From assembly GCF_037042905.1 (NCBI RefSeq), contig NC_087251.1, positions 36,946,501 through 37,010,500 on the forward strand: 64,000 nt of DNA, in the 5' to 3' direction. Within the stretch, counting starts at the first letter, position 1, and each line of letters opens with the position of its first letter. Both the position numbers and the translations under genes were made by a program. The notes beneath the pieces were generated by a model. That model had not been told where the DNA came from, did no database searches, and was given only the letters and a program-made list of their open reading frames with translations. Of this stretch, positions 37,301 to 46,934 are shown one piece after another. The stretch is from Lytechinus pictus (taxonomy: Eukaryota > Echinodermata > Echinoidea > Temnopleuroida > Toxopneustidae).

Positions 37301-37736
37301 GGAGGAGGAGAGGAAAAAACAGAGAAGAGAGGAACGGGAACAGAATAGAGTGGAAAAAGAGAGAAGGAAGGAAGTTGAAAAGGAGAAGAGGCGAAAACGA
37401 CAACAAGAACTTGAGCAGAGGAAACTAGAACGGGAGAGGAGAGTAAGAGAGAAGTTACAGCGGATGAAAGAAGTGATTGAGAGGAAAGCGAGAGAGAAGA
37501 AAGAAAGAGAGGCAGAGAGAGAGAAAAAAAAGGGCGGTAAGAGGAGAGAGAAGAGTGTGAGGGTGGATGATGATGACGATGATGTGTATGTATGCCCTGA
37601 ATGTTTGATGATGAATGATGATGAGTGGATTGGATGTGATTACTGTATGGCGTGGGTACATCACAAGTGCTCTGCTCTTTGTGATGTACCAATTGTAGAT
37701 GTAAATAAGTATATGTTTAAGTGTAATTTCTGTTAA
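34103..37736 (+). CDS. Pogo/Tigger-like transposase with C-terminal PHD finger, frame interrupted
   Basis: Three exons (34103-34372, 35452-35621, 36175 onward) splice in phase into about 460 residues ending at a stop at 37118-37120. A further open frame, one base out of register, runs to TAA at 37734-37736. Order of parts: Pipsqueak-type helix-turn-helix (residues 5-50), CENP-B-like second DNA-binding domain (about 60-146), DDE catalytic domain (about 170-400), acidic Ser-rich linker, highly charged coiled coil, acidic run, PHD zinc finger. The candidate catalytic aspartates are D175 (NADESGF), D286 (LLLVDGLSAH) and D322 (QPCDVSVF), all present. Pogo-superfamily transposases cut and paste DNA in the nucleus. 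The PHD finger would be expected to bind a histone tail. Either this is a nearly intact transposon gene with a recent indel, or a domesticated gene whose last part is reached by an unseen splice or frameshift. Confidence 0.85.
34445..34985. mobile_element. Foldback MITE inside transposase intron 1
   Basis: Two arms pair over more than 100 bases: TCACAAAACAGTTTTATGCAC with CATGCAAATGAG on the left, and CATTTGCAT with GTGCATTTAACTGTTTTGTG on the right. The right end GGGTTTGGGTGGACTTGT has the AAGTCCACCC signature of the copy at 10.07-10.40 kb. It occupies half of the 1.08-kb intron. Confidence 0.65.
35452..35621 (+). CDS. Transposase exon 2: CENP-B-like domain
   Basis: The acceptor CTTGTTATTCAG ends at 35451 and the donor AGACAA/GTATGT begins at 35622. 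The 170 bases run in phase 0 from exon 1 and leave two bases for exon 3. The product VVKKMLDKDGRANPFVENKP then GKRWWSSFRARHPQLVFRKP has the G-x-x-W-x-x-x-F-x-x-RHP-x-L pattern of the second helix-turn-helix of CENP-B/Tigger proteins, followed by the usual basic link (IGKERTAVTKNRID) to the catalytic domain. Confidence 0.85.
36175..37120 (+). CDS. Transposase exon 3: DDE catalytic domain
   Basis: The acceptor CTCATTCACAG ends at 36174; joining completes a Lys codon and gives RIDKWFKELEEFLGENN. The first aspartate is in NADESGFPLGG. The second strand reads PVLLLVDGLSAHQ. The third aspartate is in HILQPCDVSVFRSLKASW, with 35 residues between the second and third, within the range of pogo-type DDxD spacing. 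FRAAGIYPF, the usual end-of-domain G-x-x-P motif, follows. The tail is acidic and serine-rich (DDDAPSSSSAHREHG) and stops at 37118. The upstream open stretch from 36131 is intron. Confidence 0.9.
37080..37736 (+). CDS. Out-of-register C-terminal part: coiled coil plus PHD finger
   Basis: The useful frame begins around 37080-37120, where the catalytic frame ends. It reads GDRPLNEAFISPSLDECLVY and RRRKRQLPEAISGEAFIRF. About 100 residues follow that are nearly all Arg, Glu and Lys with heptad-like spacing (a long single helix or coiled coil), then a basic KKGGKRREKS patch and six aspartates. The end holds a complete C4HC3 set: CPEC, CDYC, HHKC and the terminal CNFC, with WIGCDYCMAWVHHKC typical of PHD fingers. 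The finger ends exactly at the stop. The frame differs from exon 3 by one base, and no intron of usual size with good sites was found between them. Confidence 0.8.
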   Translation, partial: ESAASWILPSIHGDAPCGDRPLNEAFISPSLDECLVYPEIEVSNQRRRKRQLPEAISGEAFIRFAEERAREKRAEEERKKQRREEREQNRVEKERRKEVEKEKRRKRQQELEQRKLERERRVREKLQRMKEVIERKAREKKEREAEREKKKGGKRREKSVRVDDDDDDVYVCPECLMMNDDEWIGCDYCMAWVHHKCSALCDVPIVDVNKYMFKCNFC

Positions 37737-38940
37737 AATTTAATAGGTATAAGTTATGTTATGTCAAAAAGTGCAATTTCTCTTACATGAGCAAGTCTGA
37801 TGGTGACTATACTCTGAATATATAATATAACCTCTGCAATCTAATGTAGTGTAAAATGTAAACTATTCTATAGCTCTATCTCTACACCATTCTCTAATCT
37901 AGACTCCAATCTCTATATCTGCAATCTATTCTGTAACCATGCAATCTATATTATGAATTGGTTTCAGAAGTTCTCTAACCCCTTTAATAATTGTTCTGGT
38001 CAAGACTTTACAGCCAAACAGGTTTTTGACAACCTTGAATGCTTGACCAAAATATAATTATTCTGAATTGGAGGGAGTTGACCTTTTAGGGAGAAGATGA
38101 AATATAGTGAATAAGAAACCGATTTATGTGCGTGCGTCAAAAGTTTAGCTGGAAGAAGAATGAGTAATACTTTCTTAAGAAAGATGGAATTGATAGACAT
38201 ATAGTTTCCTGTTATACTTCTTGTAAAAGATTTGATTAAGTATTGATTATGTATTGATATGTTATTAAATATGTATTGATTTGTTTTTTAATATATTGAA
38301 TATGTGAGATATCATCACATAACAATATATTCATCCGTCATGAACTTGTTTCTGCTATAACTGGAAGATTCCTGCTGCTCGGTTGGCATAGCGCAGTTAC
38401 CTGTCCCCTTTCTCTTTTGTTTTTTTTCCCCCGAAATGTATTAAAGGGGAGTATCTGCTTTAACATGTTGGTCTTTCTAGCAAGAATAAATTATTAAAAG
38501 GCTTCTACATCAATGCCAATATTTGTTAACATTTACATTTTATGTATAACTGTTAAATGTGATTATTTTCAAAAAGAAAAAAAAGGCTTCTACCGTGATG
38601 TATATTATTTTGCTTGTCGTTTGAATTCTTTTAAGTTTATGACGTTTGTTGATAGAGAGTGACATGAAAGTAAACTATTTTTGGGAGCATGAGGAGGAAA
38701 ATACGTAAATAGGCCTATATAATGAAGACTATATGACACTTATAATAAAAACCAAATCAAATAAAGAGCAAAAGAGGTGAAATATTTAATGAAGGGGGAT
38801 GTAGGAGGTGGAGGAGGAGAAAAAAATAGCGAAAAACAAGAAGAAAAACGTGGTATACCAATGGCAAAGAGAATTGGCATTAAAAGGAAGAATGATAATT
38901 AATGAGACAAAATGGTATGGTGTAATAAAAAAAAATGAAA
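37737..38940 (+). other. Transposase 3' flank
   Basis: AT-rich, non-coding, probably including the 3' UTR. A poly-A signal candidate AATAAA is at 38485-38490. The minus-strand frame near 38.0-38.2 kb is unsupported. Confidence 0.4.
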
Positions 38941-38944
38941 TGTC

Positions 38945-39140
38945 ATTTTTTTTTTTTTTTATGAAAATGGTTTTTATTGTACCTCAAGTATATCAACATA
39001 CAAATCATTTCACATCTGCTCCTGAAAGAATTTTTTTTGGCAATCATGAACCACTGATTAAAAAATTGAGAAGAAGGACTCTAGGAGCCTATCTATATAA
39101 TATATTTTGGTGGATAAAATACGTGGCAGCTGCTAGTATA
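38945..39140 (-). mobile_element. MITE interior copy on the right side of the transposase gene
   Basis: TTTTTATTGTACCTCAAGTA and CATCTGCTCCTGAAAG correspond to the interior of the MITEs at 12.8-12.9 kb (same orientation) and 9.2 kb (inverted). It ends beside GCAGCTGCTAGTATACG, immediately before the right minisatellite block. GCTAGTATAC also occurs at 32.41 kb on the left side in the same orientation. Confidence 0.45.
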
Positions 39141-39141
39141 C

Positions 39142-39295
39142 GACCTCTGTCAATTTAACCTCTGCCTTTTTTACCTCTGCCATTTTTTTTACCTCTGCCA
39201 TCTTTACCTCTGCCATATTTACCTTCGCCATTATTACCTCTGCCATTTTTACCTCTGCCATATAATCATATTACCGTACCTTTGCCATTTTTACC
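39142..39295 (-). repeat. 15-bp minisatellite, right block, inverted
   Basis: About ten irregular units of ACCTCTGCCATTTTT, the reverse complement of the left block at 31762. The outer boundary also matches: left CTCGGTTTTAAAAATGGC against right (reverse complemented) GCCGGGTAAAAATGGC. The blocks face each other across 7.5 kb centred on the transposase gene. Confidence 0.85.
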
Positions 39296-39299
39296 CGGC

Positions 39300-40325
39300 A
39301 CTGACAAAAACTGCACAAATAAAATGAATCAGGTTAAAGATAAATACCTCCTTAATAATATTGCTCAATGCTGAATCTAACATGATGATGGTCGGTCAGC
39401 ACGGGCTCAAATGTAAAGTTCAGGGTCAGCTGCTCACGACTCGACTAGTATTACTATTAGTAACGTTAGAGTCAGGGATCCGCGGCCGAATTAGAAGCGG
39501 GATTTTGGAAGGAATTGCTCTGGAGCATGCACGGGGATCCAGCGGCCCAGACCTGTTGCGTTGAGAGCCCGAGTGGCATGTCTATCCGCTCAAATTTCCG
39601 AGGTCGTGGAGTGGCAGGCTATACTGGTTCGCCTGCTATTGGTAAAATCAGACCAACTTGGAATATACAAGAGTACCGGTAATGCTGTGTAGGTCTACTG
39701 ATACGTTTTTAAACATCAAATCTAGCCCAAATTTCTACAAAATTAACAGAAAAGTTCATCAATTCGAAATTCCCGCTGCGAGTACGAGGCCCCATTTTTT
39801 CCCCTTGTGAACGAAGGTATCCGACATCTAGCCATCAACGAGAAAAGAAAAATTACCTGTTTAAATCATTAATGTTCCTGTTATTATAGTTCCCACTGTC
39901 ACAAATGATTTAAAACAAAATTGATATCTGGAGTCCAATGCAGCTTCCAAAATAGGCTTGCACTATAAATTAATGAAATCTTGTCTTTTCTTAAGTCGGC
40001 ATATGCAGATATAAGTTAGTTAGAGATATAGACAGATTTCTGGTAGATGCTGATAAAACAAATAGTCTATTTGAAATTAAAGGAAAAACGATAGAATTAA
40101 GACAGTCAAAATATAAGAAAACTTTTTTTTTAAAATCATTATTAAAATACTGATTCACTTCACTCTCCTTATAATTGCCATCACCTTCATTACCATTAGC
40201 ATAAATAAGGAGATTCAGATTTTTCATTCATCATGACACAGAATAACTGGATTGGATATGGTGAAATTTAATTTGCTGCCCATGAATACGAGTGTCATTG
40301 GTAAAGAAATCCAGAGCTCCCCATT
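39300..40325. other. No gene confirmed
   Basis: A CpG-rich patch at about 39.42-39.64 kb holds a 67-codon plus-strand frame with no recognisable domain or splice sites. The remainder is AT-rich. Confidence 0.35.
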
Positions 40326-40329
40326 ATCA

Positions 40330-40945
40330 CAGTCATCAGGTGTCTTCATCATAATCATCATCATACATCCTTCATTATCATCATCATTATAACCTCCATT
40401 ATCATCACCAACAACATAACCTCCACCATCGTAAACATAACCTACATTACATCCTTCATCATCATGAAAACCTCATTTATCCTCATCACCATAACCTCCA
40501 TCATCATCACCAACACCTTCATTACTTACATCCTTTATTATCATTATCATCATCATTATAACCTCTGTTATTATCATCATCAACACCATCAACATAACCT
40601 TGCTTCATTACATCATTCATTATCATCGTTATAACCTCCATTATCATCAACACCATCAACATAACCTTGCTTCGTTACATCCTTCATTATCATCATCATT
40701 ATAACCTCCATTATCATCATCACAACCACCATCATCAACACCATCAACATAACCTTGCATCATTACATTCTTCACTATCATTATAACCTCCATTGTCATT
40801 CATCATCATCATGTACTTCATTACATCATCATTATAACCTCCATTACCATCACAACCTCCATCAACATAACCTTGCTTCATTACATCCTTCATTATCATC
40901 ATCATCATTATAACCTCCATTATCATTCATCATCATCATATTATA
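40330..40945. repeat. CATCATTATAACCTCC array, left part
   Basis: Dozens of copies of CATTATCATCATCATTATAA with CCTCC and of ACATAACCTTGCTTCATTAC form units of 50-110 bases. It continues at 41326-41530, so the two parts were once contiguous. Translations over it are low complexity. Confidence 0.85.
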
Positions 40946-41325
40946 CAAATAATGCATGCAGCCGAGTGCGTTAGTGGAAATGCAGAGCACGCAAGGTTTC
41001 TTTAGATAGGTGCCGCACTGTGCACGAGCCGCTTGTGGCGAGTGCCCAGTGTGCTCCATCTGAAGAAACCGAGCTTTCTCTGCATTTACTTTTACGCACG
41101 ACAGAGCAAGTGCATTATTTGTTTTATAAAATAGCAACACAGAAATTTTTTTTTTTAAAGTTACAGTACAGTTTTGTTGGACTTCTACCGCACTGGTTTG
41201 CTTGAGCGTGCAATGTCAATTTTCTTTGCGCACCTTTTGCACTGCCGTGCAGTGCACAAAAAAAGTTGGATGTCATGTGACGCGTATTGGCCAATCGCGA
41301 TGCTTGAAATAATACACATATTTTA
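40946..41325. mobile_element. Foldback insertion splitting the array
   Basis: About 380 bases of different composition, CpG-richer, interrupt the array. Internal arms pair: AAATGCAGAGCACGCAAGG with TTTCTTTA on one side, and GAAGAAACCGAGCTTTCTC with TGCATTT on the other. The array resumes with ACTTCATTACATCATCATC. In uninterrupted parts CATCATCATCATRTACTTCA is continuous, which fixes the insertion site in the TA-rich step. Confidence 0.6.
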
Positions 41326-41530
41326 TAAACTTCATTACATCATCATCATTATAACCTCCATTACCATCACAACCTCCATCATCAACATAACCTTGCTTCA
41401 TTATAACCTCCATTATCATCATCACAATCACATCCTGCATTATCATCATCATTATAACCTCCATTATCATCATCATCATATACTTCATTACATCATCATC
41501 ATTATAACCTCAATTATCACCATCATCATC
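41326..41530. repeat. CATCATTATAACCTCC array, right part
   Basis: Same unit as 40330-40945 (CATCATCATTATAACCTCC, ACATAACCTTGCTTCATTA). It ends at TCATCATCTCATTCTGG. Confidence 0.85.
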
Positions 41531-43210
41531 TCATTCTGGTTATAAATTCTTTTAGAAATCTTATTAAAATTCACGTTGCAGCCAGTTGGCTACATGGATA
41601 AAAAAAAAACTAACCAAAAATGGGTCAAAATTTTTCAGTGAATCAGAATTTTTGGTCACAGAAGACGTGTAATGGGCATAAATTTATTTACCGGTACTCA
41701 GCCATATGATTTAAGACTATTTCAGACAGCATGAATAACAAACTTTGCTCTTTGCCATTCAAATGCAAGTTAGACTTTCATAGTGATATCAAATCGATTC
41801 ATAAAATTTTCTCCTGATTTCCAACAATTCTAATGGCTATACTAATTCTGTATTATCTTCACTCACCCTTATTTTTTACATTCCGTTCATATAATTCAAA
41901 ATTGGTCTTCCATATTCTCGATTGTAAGTTGGTATACTGAAATATTGTACATATAAACTGTATTTATATGGCTATGATTTTTTACATTTTGTGAATTTAT
42001 GAATGAAGTTGCAATCAATTAAACGATATATATATATCTTTCATGATATTGAGTCATAAATATTTTGGATATGAATGATCTGATGAGAAATTTCTAGACA
42101 TGTCATAAAGCCTATTACATCTACAATCTTTTGCTACTTGTATAAATAATACATGCTTGACAAAGAAAATATATTATATCATAATATATTTGACACTATA
42201 TGGATACACATAATGCACATTTACAAAATAAAATACATTTATACATATATATCTGCAAGTAACATAAAATCTATACGACACCAAACACTAAGAAACTTGC
42301 TTTTTAACAATATCAATACTATATTTTTTACACTAACATTTTTAAAAGGATTTTTAAAAGAGACAACTTATTTTTAAATGATTAAATATGAAATTCATCA
42401 ATATCAGGTAATAAAAACATTAAATCCAAAAAGAATATGAATGTAAAAAATATATATAAAATACATGTCATAATCCAATATCACTTGGAGTATATGAAAT
42501 AATCAATTGCTGGTCTAATGAATGTTACAATTTCAAAAGTACAGTAGAGCCAACTCTTACATGTTTGTAGTTATCACAGTCAGTATCCAAATTGTACTAA
42601 AAGCCTTCACTCATCCAAAACTGCAATTAGAGAACGCTCACACTACACAAGCAAATGTGATTGGATTTGAAAAGAAATTGCATGAGCACTTGATACATGA
42701 ACATTCCAACCTATAAAATCTGAATGAACAAAGTTCTGAATAGTGATATAGATGACAAAATAAAAATTCCAGTGTGTTACAACTTACAAGCCTCCCCATA
42801 GGAATAAAAAACAAATTCACTTCCAAACAGGGGAATGGTTATTACATCATCATCAGCTGCAACTTGAAGTCAATTTGGGCTTTACTCCGACCGAAGTACT
42901 GGAGCAAAGCAGAATTCTGATTTTAGTATTCCTAGCAAAGCTAGTATGGCAAACTTCAAATATATCTTTACTTTTTGGAACTTTCATATTTAATGCACAA
43001 TGCGATTTGTTAAAAATTGTGTTGTAGGCGGATCGTGTAAGTGTGCGAAGAATCTGTGCGCAATAAGGTTGATTTCTGCAAATATCTTCTGTGCCATGGG
43101 TGAGAAATCAAAACCTCCTTATTAACTCCCAAGAATTGCTTAACGAATTAATCTGTTATAATGATAGTAATAATGACAATGATATCTGTATTTATAGCAC
43201 TCTTTTCTGG
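41531..43210. other. No gene seen
   Basis: Very AT-rich, with short TA runs near 42032 and 43738. No exon, RNA or mobile element ends were identified. Confidence 0.5.
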
Positions 43211-43211
43211 G

Positions 43212-43445
43212 ATACAGAGCAAAACTATTATTACCCTGGTTTTAGCGAGCTACCACTTTATCAGTAGAGCTCAATGTATTCAAGGAATAAATCCTACCGG
43301 GTACCCATTACCTCATCTGGGTTGAGTGGAACACACAGCAAATAAATTTCTTGCTGAACGAAATTACACCATGACTGGGATTTGAACCCACGATCCTCTG
43401 TTTGAAAGTCCAAAGACTAATCCAAATGGCCACAGGACTCCACTG
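43212..43445 (-). mobile_element. tRNA-derived SINE
   Basis: On the minus strand the tRNA-like head CAGTGGAGTCCTGTGGCC leads to GTGGGTTCAAATCCCAGTC, a near-consensus B box. The body has CAGCAAGAAATTTATTTGC and GAGGTAATGGGTACCCGG, the family seen at 0.25 kb. It is among the best preserved copies in the window. Confidence 0.75.
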
Positions 43446-44261
43446 TATGAAGCTACCCGAACTTCTTCTGCATCTTGTACTCCAAGAAAGCAATGAACCA
43501 ATTTTCATATTTTCACTCAATTTTATAGCAAAAAGCTGAAGCTTACTACCACCAAACTATTTCTTATAAAGTTGGGTCTGTTTTCCTTTATATCTTAATA
43601 AAGCTCAAGTTTGTTTTTGTCCCAGTGAATTATTAATGCATGCTTAATGAAGGATAAAAAGTGAAAAAGGGACTATATACATTTTGTAAATTATTTTAAA
43701 AGGATGCAAGAAAAGGAAAGAGAATTGTAGTACACAATATATATATATAGTAACAATAAATATTATAGAGGTCTAAAACTTTCATGATACATACTTTTTC
43801 ATGATACTAGTATGAGAAAAAATGTAATTGTGGTTAGAATGAACAATCCACAACTACCAAAATGCTTCACGGCCAACGACACATACAATGATTTATATCA
43901 ACCTAATGTACATTTTCTTACATTGGCACACATAAGATGGGTATTGTTAAATTCAAGATTATACATTGTACATGTATTACATATCGTCAAATACGACAAG
44001 TCAATGACCACACTTACTTAATCTTTAATCCTGTCATAAAGTGTCAAGTTTTGAAGCATTGCACTGTCAATAACACAGAAGTATGTCCACGAACATTGCT
44101 CAAACTTTACAGATGCTGTATGCCAAGCTAAACACAGAGAGCTAGAGTATGTGTTGCGACATTCCTGATATCATATAACTACGCTCAGTACATTGAGATA
44201 TTGACATAGGAAATCATCAATTGCCAGCAAACACTTATCAAGACTACATCAATGGGAAGTA

Positions 44262-44705
44262 CTGTCAAACCTGTCTATAAGGCCATCCAAGAGACACAGA
44301 AAAAGTGGTCACTGAAGACGGGTTCTATATCAAACTTCTGAAGGTTTCCACGGCGAAGAAGTATAGTGTGGTAGGTTTCACGGTACACCATGTATCTTTT
44401 TTTGGAAAGTGTTGGTCCTGAAAAGGACCACCCAAACTCGACGTTTCGACAAGTGAATTCTTGACATCTTCAGGACAACAAGAACCTTCCTGAACAACTT
44501 CTTCTGAAGACAACAGGAACACAGTTGTCGAGACATCGAGTTTGGGTAGTCCTTTTCAGGACCAAAACTTGCCCTAGAAAGATACATGGTGTACCGTGAA
44601 ACCTACTACACTAGGTTTTATATTAACACATATTCTTTTTAAATGGGAGACAATTTTAGTAGCCACTAAAAACAGGTTTTCTCGTAGCTGAGTTAATTTT
44701 TCTTT
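44262..44705 (+). repeat. Interspersed repeat interrupted by a foldback element
   Basis: GTACTGTCAAACCTGTCTAT, CCATCCAAGAG, AAGTGGTCACT and GAGACAATTTTAGTAGCCAC are colinear with 8.70-8.89 kb. Sequence from about 44340 to 44612 is absent from that copy, so it was inserted later. Confidence 0.6.
44365..44612. mobile_element. Foldback MITE with 32-base ends
   Basis: AGTGTGGTAGGTTTCACGGT with continuation ACACCATGTATCT is inverted at the other end with one difference. A second inner pair (GTCCTGAAAAGGACCACCCA and GGGTAGTCCTTTTCAGGAC) and TCGACGTTTCGACAA or TGTCGAGACATCGA extend the palindrome. It is nested in the older repeat at 44262-44705. The minus-strand frames across it are not genes. Confidence 0.8.
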
Positions 44706-44899
44706 TCCCCAAAACTATAACATCACAGATCATGGTGGCATTGCTAGTGGGAGGATCTCCATGATAGAAGTAGCGTTCTGGACATTTTAATGCTCGTAGC
44801 TATATTAGTATTATATTTAATATTTCTGCAGCTTTCATTGATCTGTTCAACTGGTTTCAGAGGTTTCACCCTCGTTTAGAATATCCTAGGACAACAGAC

Positions 44900-45107
44900 T
44901 CATAGCTCTGTAGACAGTGGACCACTGGTTCTTGTAAACATAGACCCCTTGGCAAGATTAGGTTCAGGTCCATTGCAGTTATTCTGGTCTGGCCCTGTTA
45001 CAAGGGTGGGATCTCTGCCGGTCTTCTCCACGGGTCCAGTGATATTCTCTTTATTTGGTCCAGCGAGGTATTCCGGATTGGGTCCCATGTTCTGCATATA
45101 ATCTTGC
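44900..45107 (-). CDS. Last coding exon of the minus-strand Ser/Pro-rich gene
   Basis: An acceptor (TTTTTTCCTCACAG) precedes 45107. One base completes a Leu codon from the previous exon, then 68 codons run to TGA at 44900-44902. The product is dominated by a loose repeat of Gly-Pro followed by Asn, Asp or Glu: MGPNPEYLAGPNKENITGP, then TGPDQNNCNGPEPN. The end reads SGPLSTEL. The same GPDQ/GPDR unit closes the preceding exon, so the repeat crosses the intron. Probably disordered. No domain recognised; possible roles include a scaffold or cytoskeleton-binding tail, but that is a guess. Confidence 0.65.
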
Positions 45108-45217
45108 CTGTGAGGAAAAAATGGAATGAGTCTTTCATGCAATTGTACAATAATAATATATCTCAATATATAATTTTTAAGGCACCAATTACCTAGTTAC
45201 CTATTCAATGGTGCACT

Positions 45218-45412
45218 ATATTACCCCGGCTTCAGCTCCAGCTGCTAAAGGAGCTTGGTGCCTTTGAGGAATTAATCCTTACCTGGGTTGAGAGCAGTAT
45301 AATGTGGATCAGTTTTTGCTGAAAGAAATTACAACATGGCTGGGCTTCAAATCCACGACCCTCTGTTTAAACTTAAAGGCAAGAGTCAGAACCAACAGAC
45401 CACAACGCTCCA
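45218..45412 (-). mobile_element. tRNA-derived SINE, diverged
   Basis: The minus strand shows a degenerate B box (GTGGATTTGAAGCCCAG) and a body with TTTCAGCAAAAACTG and the TTAATTCCTCAAAGG block. Same family as 43212-43445, lying in the last intron of the minus-strand gene. Confidence 0.6.
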
Positions 45413-45498
45413 ACAATTGTTTCGGTGGCTTGGGTCTAGTAACACAAAGTTGAGCAATCAGTTGTATGCTTGATAATATGATTAATTGTGATGATTAA

Positions 45499-46310
45499 TT
45501 ATGTATAATCCGAAGACTCCTGGAGCTCTCAATAATGCACTGGTCAAACTCCAGAATTGTATATCAGATATAAGACAGTGGATGATAGTGAATAAGCTAA
45601 AACTAAATGACAAAAAACTTATTTTTTTGTTGCGGCCTCTACTTATAACTTGCGCAATCTTCCAAATGTTCAACTTGATGTTGATGGTACAATCATTAGA
45701 CCATCAGAAAAAATACGAAACCTCGGAGTCATATTTGATTCCCGCATGTCAATGTCGTACCATATCTCTCATATCTGTAGCACAGTCACTTTTTATTTAA
45801 GGAACATTTCTAGAATCAGAAGGTTTATTGACCAGTCTGCCTGTCACAATGCTGTTCATTCATTGGTTCTGTCTTGTATTGATTATTGCAATGGGCTCCT
45901 TTCTACAATTCCCTCTAATCAATAAATCCGTATTCAATGACTACAAAATTGGGCAGCACAATTAATTTTAAAGGTTTCCCGAGATCAACCTTCCCAACCA
46001 CTCTTTGATTCTCTTTACTGGCTTCCTTTTAAACAGAGAATTACGTTCAAATTACTCTTGATTGTCTACAAAACACTGAATAAACAGGCTCCACAGTATT
46101 TAAGTATTAAACTGCTTGAATCTGTATACACCAACTAGAGCACTTAGGTCGGCCAGTGATCACCTTCGCCTCACATATTAATTAACTCGTACATTAGCTG
46201 GTGACAGAACTTTTACGGTGTAAATGTAATCAATGTAATCATGGAGAGATTTTGTTCCCCTCAATTTTCACAGATACTCTACTCCCAAACAATCTTAATA
46301 ACCCTTGCTG
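45499..46310 (+). pseudogene. Non-LTR retrotransposon reverse transcriptase remnant
   Basis: Reading through several frameshifts, the segment encodes the end of a reverse transcriptase and the region after it. It starts with ISDIRQWMIVNKLKLNDKK, followed by NVQLDVDGTIIRPSEKIRN, LGVIFDSRMSM, RNISRIRRFIDQ and LSCIDYCNGLLSTIP. It then continues as LQNWAAQLIL, QPLFDSLYWLPFKQRITFK and TPTRALRSASDHLRL. These words are typical of jockey/CR1-type elements in marine invertebrates. The YxDD catalytic part lies upstream and is missing, so the copy is 5'-truncated and dead. It lies in the intron between the last two exons of the minus-strand gene, in the opposite orientation. Confidence 0.8.
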
Positions 46311-46675
46311 TTCGCGTCCTTGTATTCATTAGCCACAAATAACAGGACAACAAAATAATAAGAAAAAATAAACAAAAACTCTTTTGAAACTCAATTGCTT
46401 GCTACAAATCATTCACATAAAATCTAAATATTTACTTATTTTAATGAATAGGGACAGTGATTTTCTATTTAAAACAAGGTGGTTCATGAACCACGAGTCT
46501 CACCTGCAATTTCATTTCAAACTTGATTTAAAATGGAAATTCGGATTTGTTATAGAAAATGTACACAGCAAAATCATGAAAAGTAAAGAACCAACACAGA
46601 TTTTCCGTTTTGATTTATCGGTAAACAGAAAATCCCTGCCCCTACAAGAAAAAGACATGAAGAAATTGAACTCAC

Positions 46676-46774
46676 AGGAGATTGTTTCTATCAGGTCCTT
46701 GGACCGATGATTGGTCTGGTCCCTTAGCTCCGGTGGTACTGGTGTGAGATGATGGTGGGCTATATACAGGATAA
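46676..46774 (-). CDS. Exon of the minus-strand Ser/Pro-rich gene
   Basis: The acceptor CTTTCATTTCAG precedes 46774 and the donor CTCCT/GTGAGT follows 46676. The 99 bases split as 1 + 32 codons + 2, matching the phase of both neighbours. Product: YPVYSPPSSHTSTTGAKGPD then QSSVQGPDRNNL. The Gly-Pro-Asp unit is shared with the last exon. Another frame of this exon is also open (LYIAHHHLTPVPPEL), but only this one joins both neighbours without a stop and shares their repeat. Confidence 0.65.
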
Positions 46775-46934
46775 CTGAAATGAAAGAAGAAATGTTATCA
46801 AACATGAATACATGAATGTAAGTAATTCTAATAATTCAAATGATAATAATAACAATAAGAGTATGTAAAACACACATCAAAAAGGGCATCTTAAACTCAA
46901 ATTCTTATTAAGCTGCCTGGTTAAAAGTGAGCCA

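Noticed and set aside
37206..37692. Minus-strand Ser/Phe/Leu-rich frames of 66-143 codons opposite the coiled coil
   Set aside because: Antisense shadows of the Arg/Glu/Lys-rich plus-strand coding sequence.
40330..41530. CRISPR-like appearance of the regularly repeated CATCATTATAACCTCC units
   Set aside because: Units are contiguous and degenerate with no unique spacers, in a eukaryotic context; it is a minisatellite.
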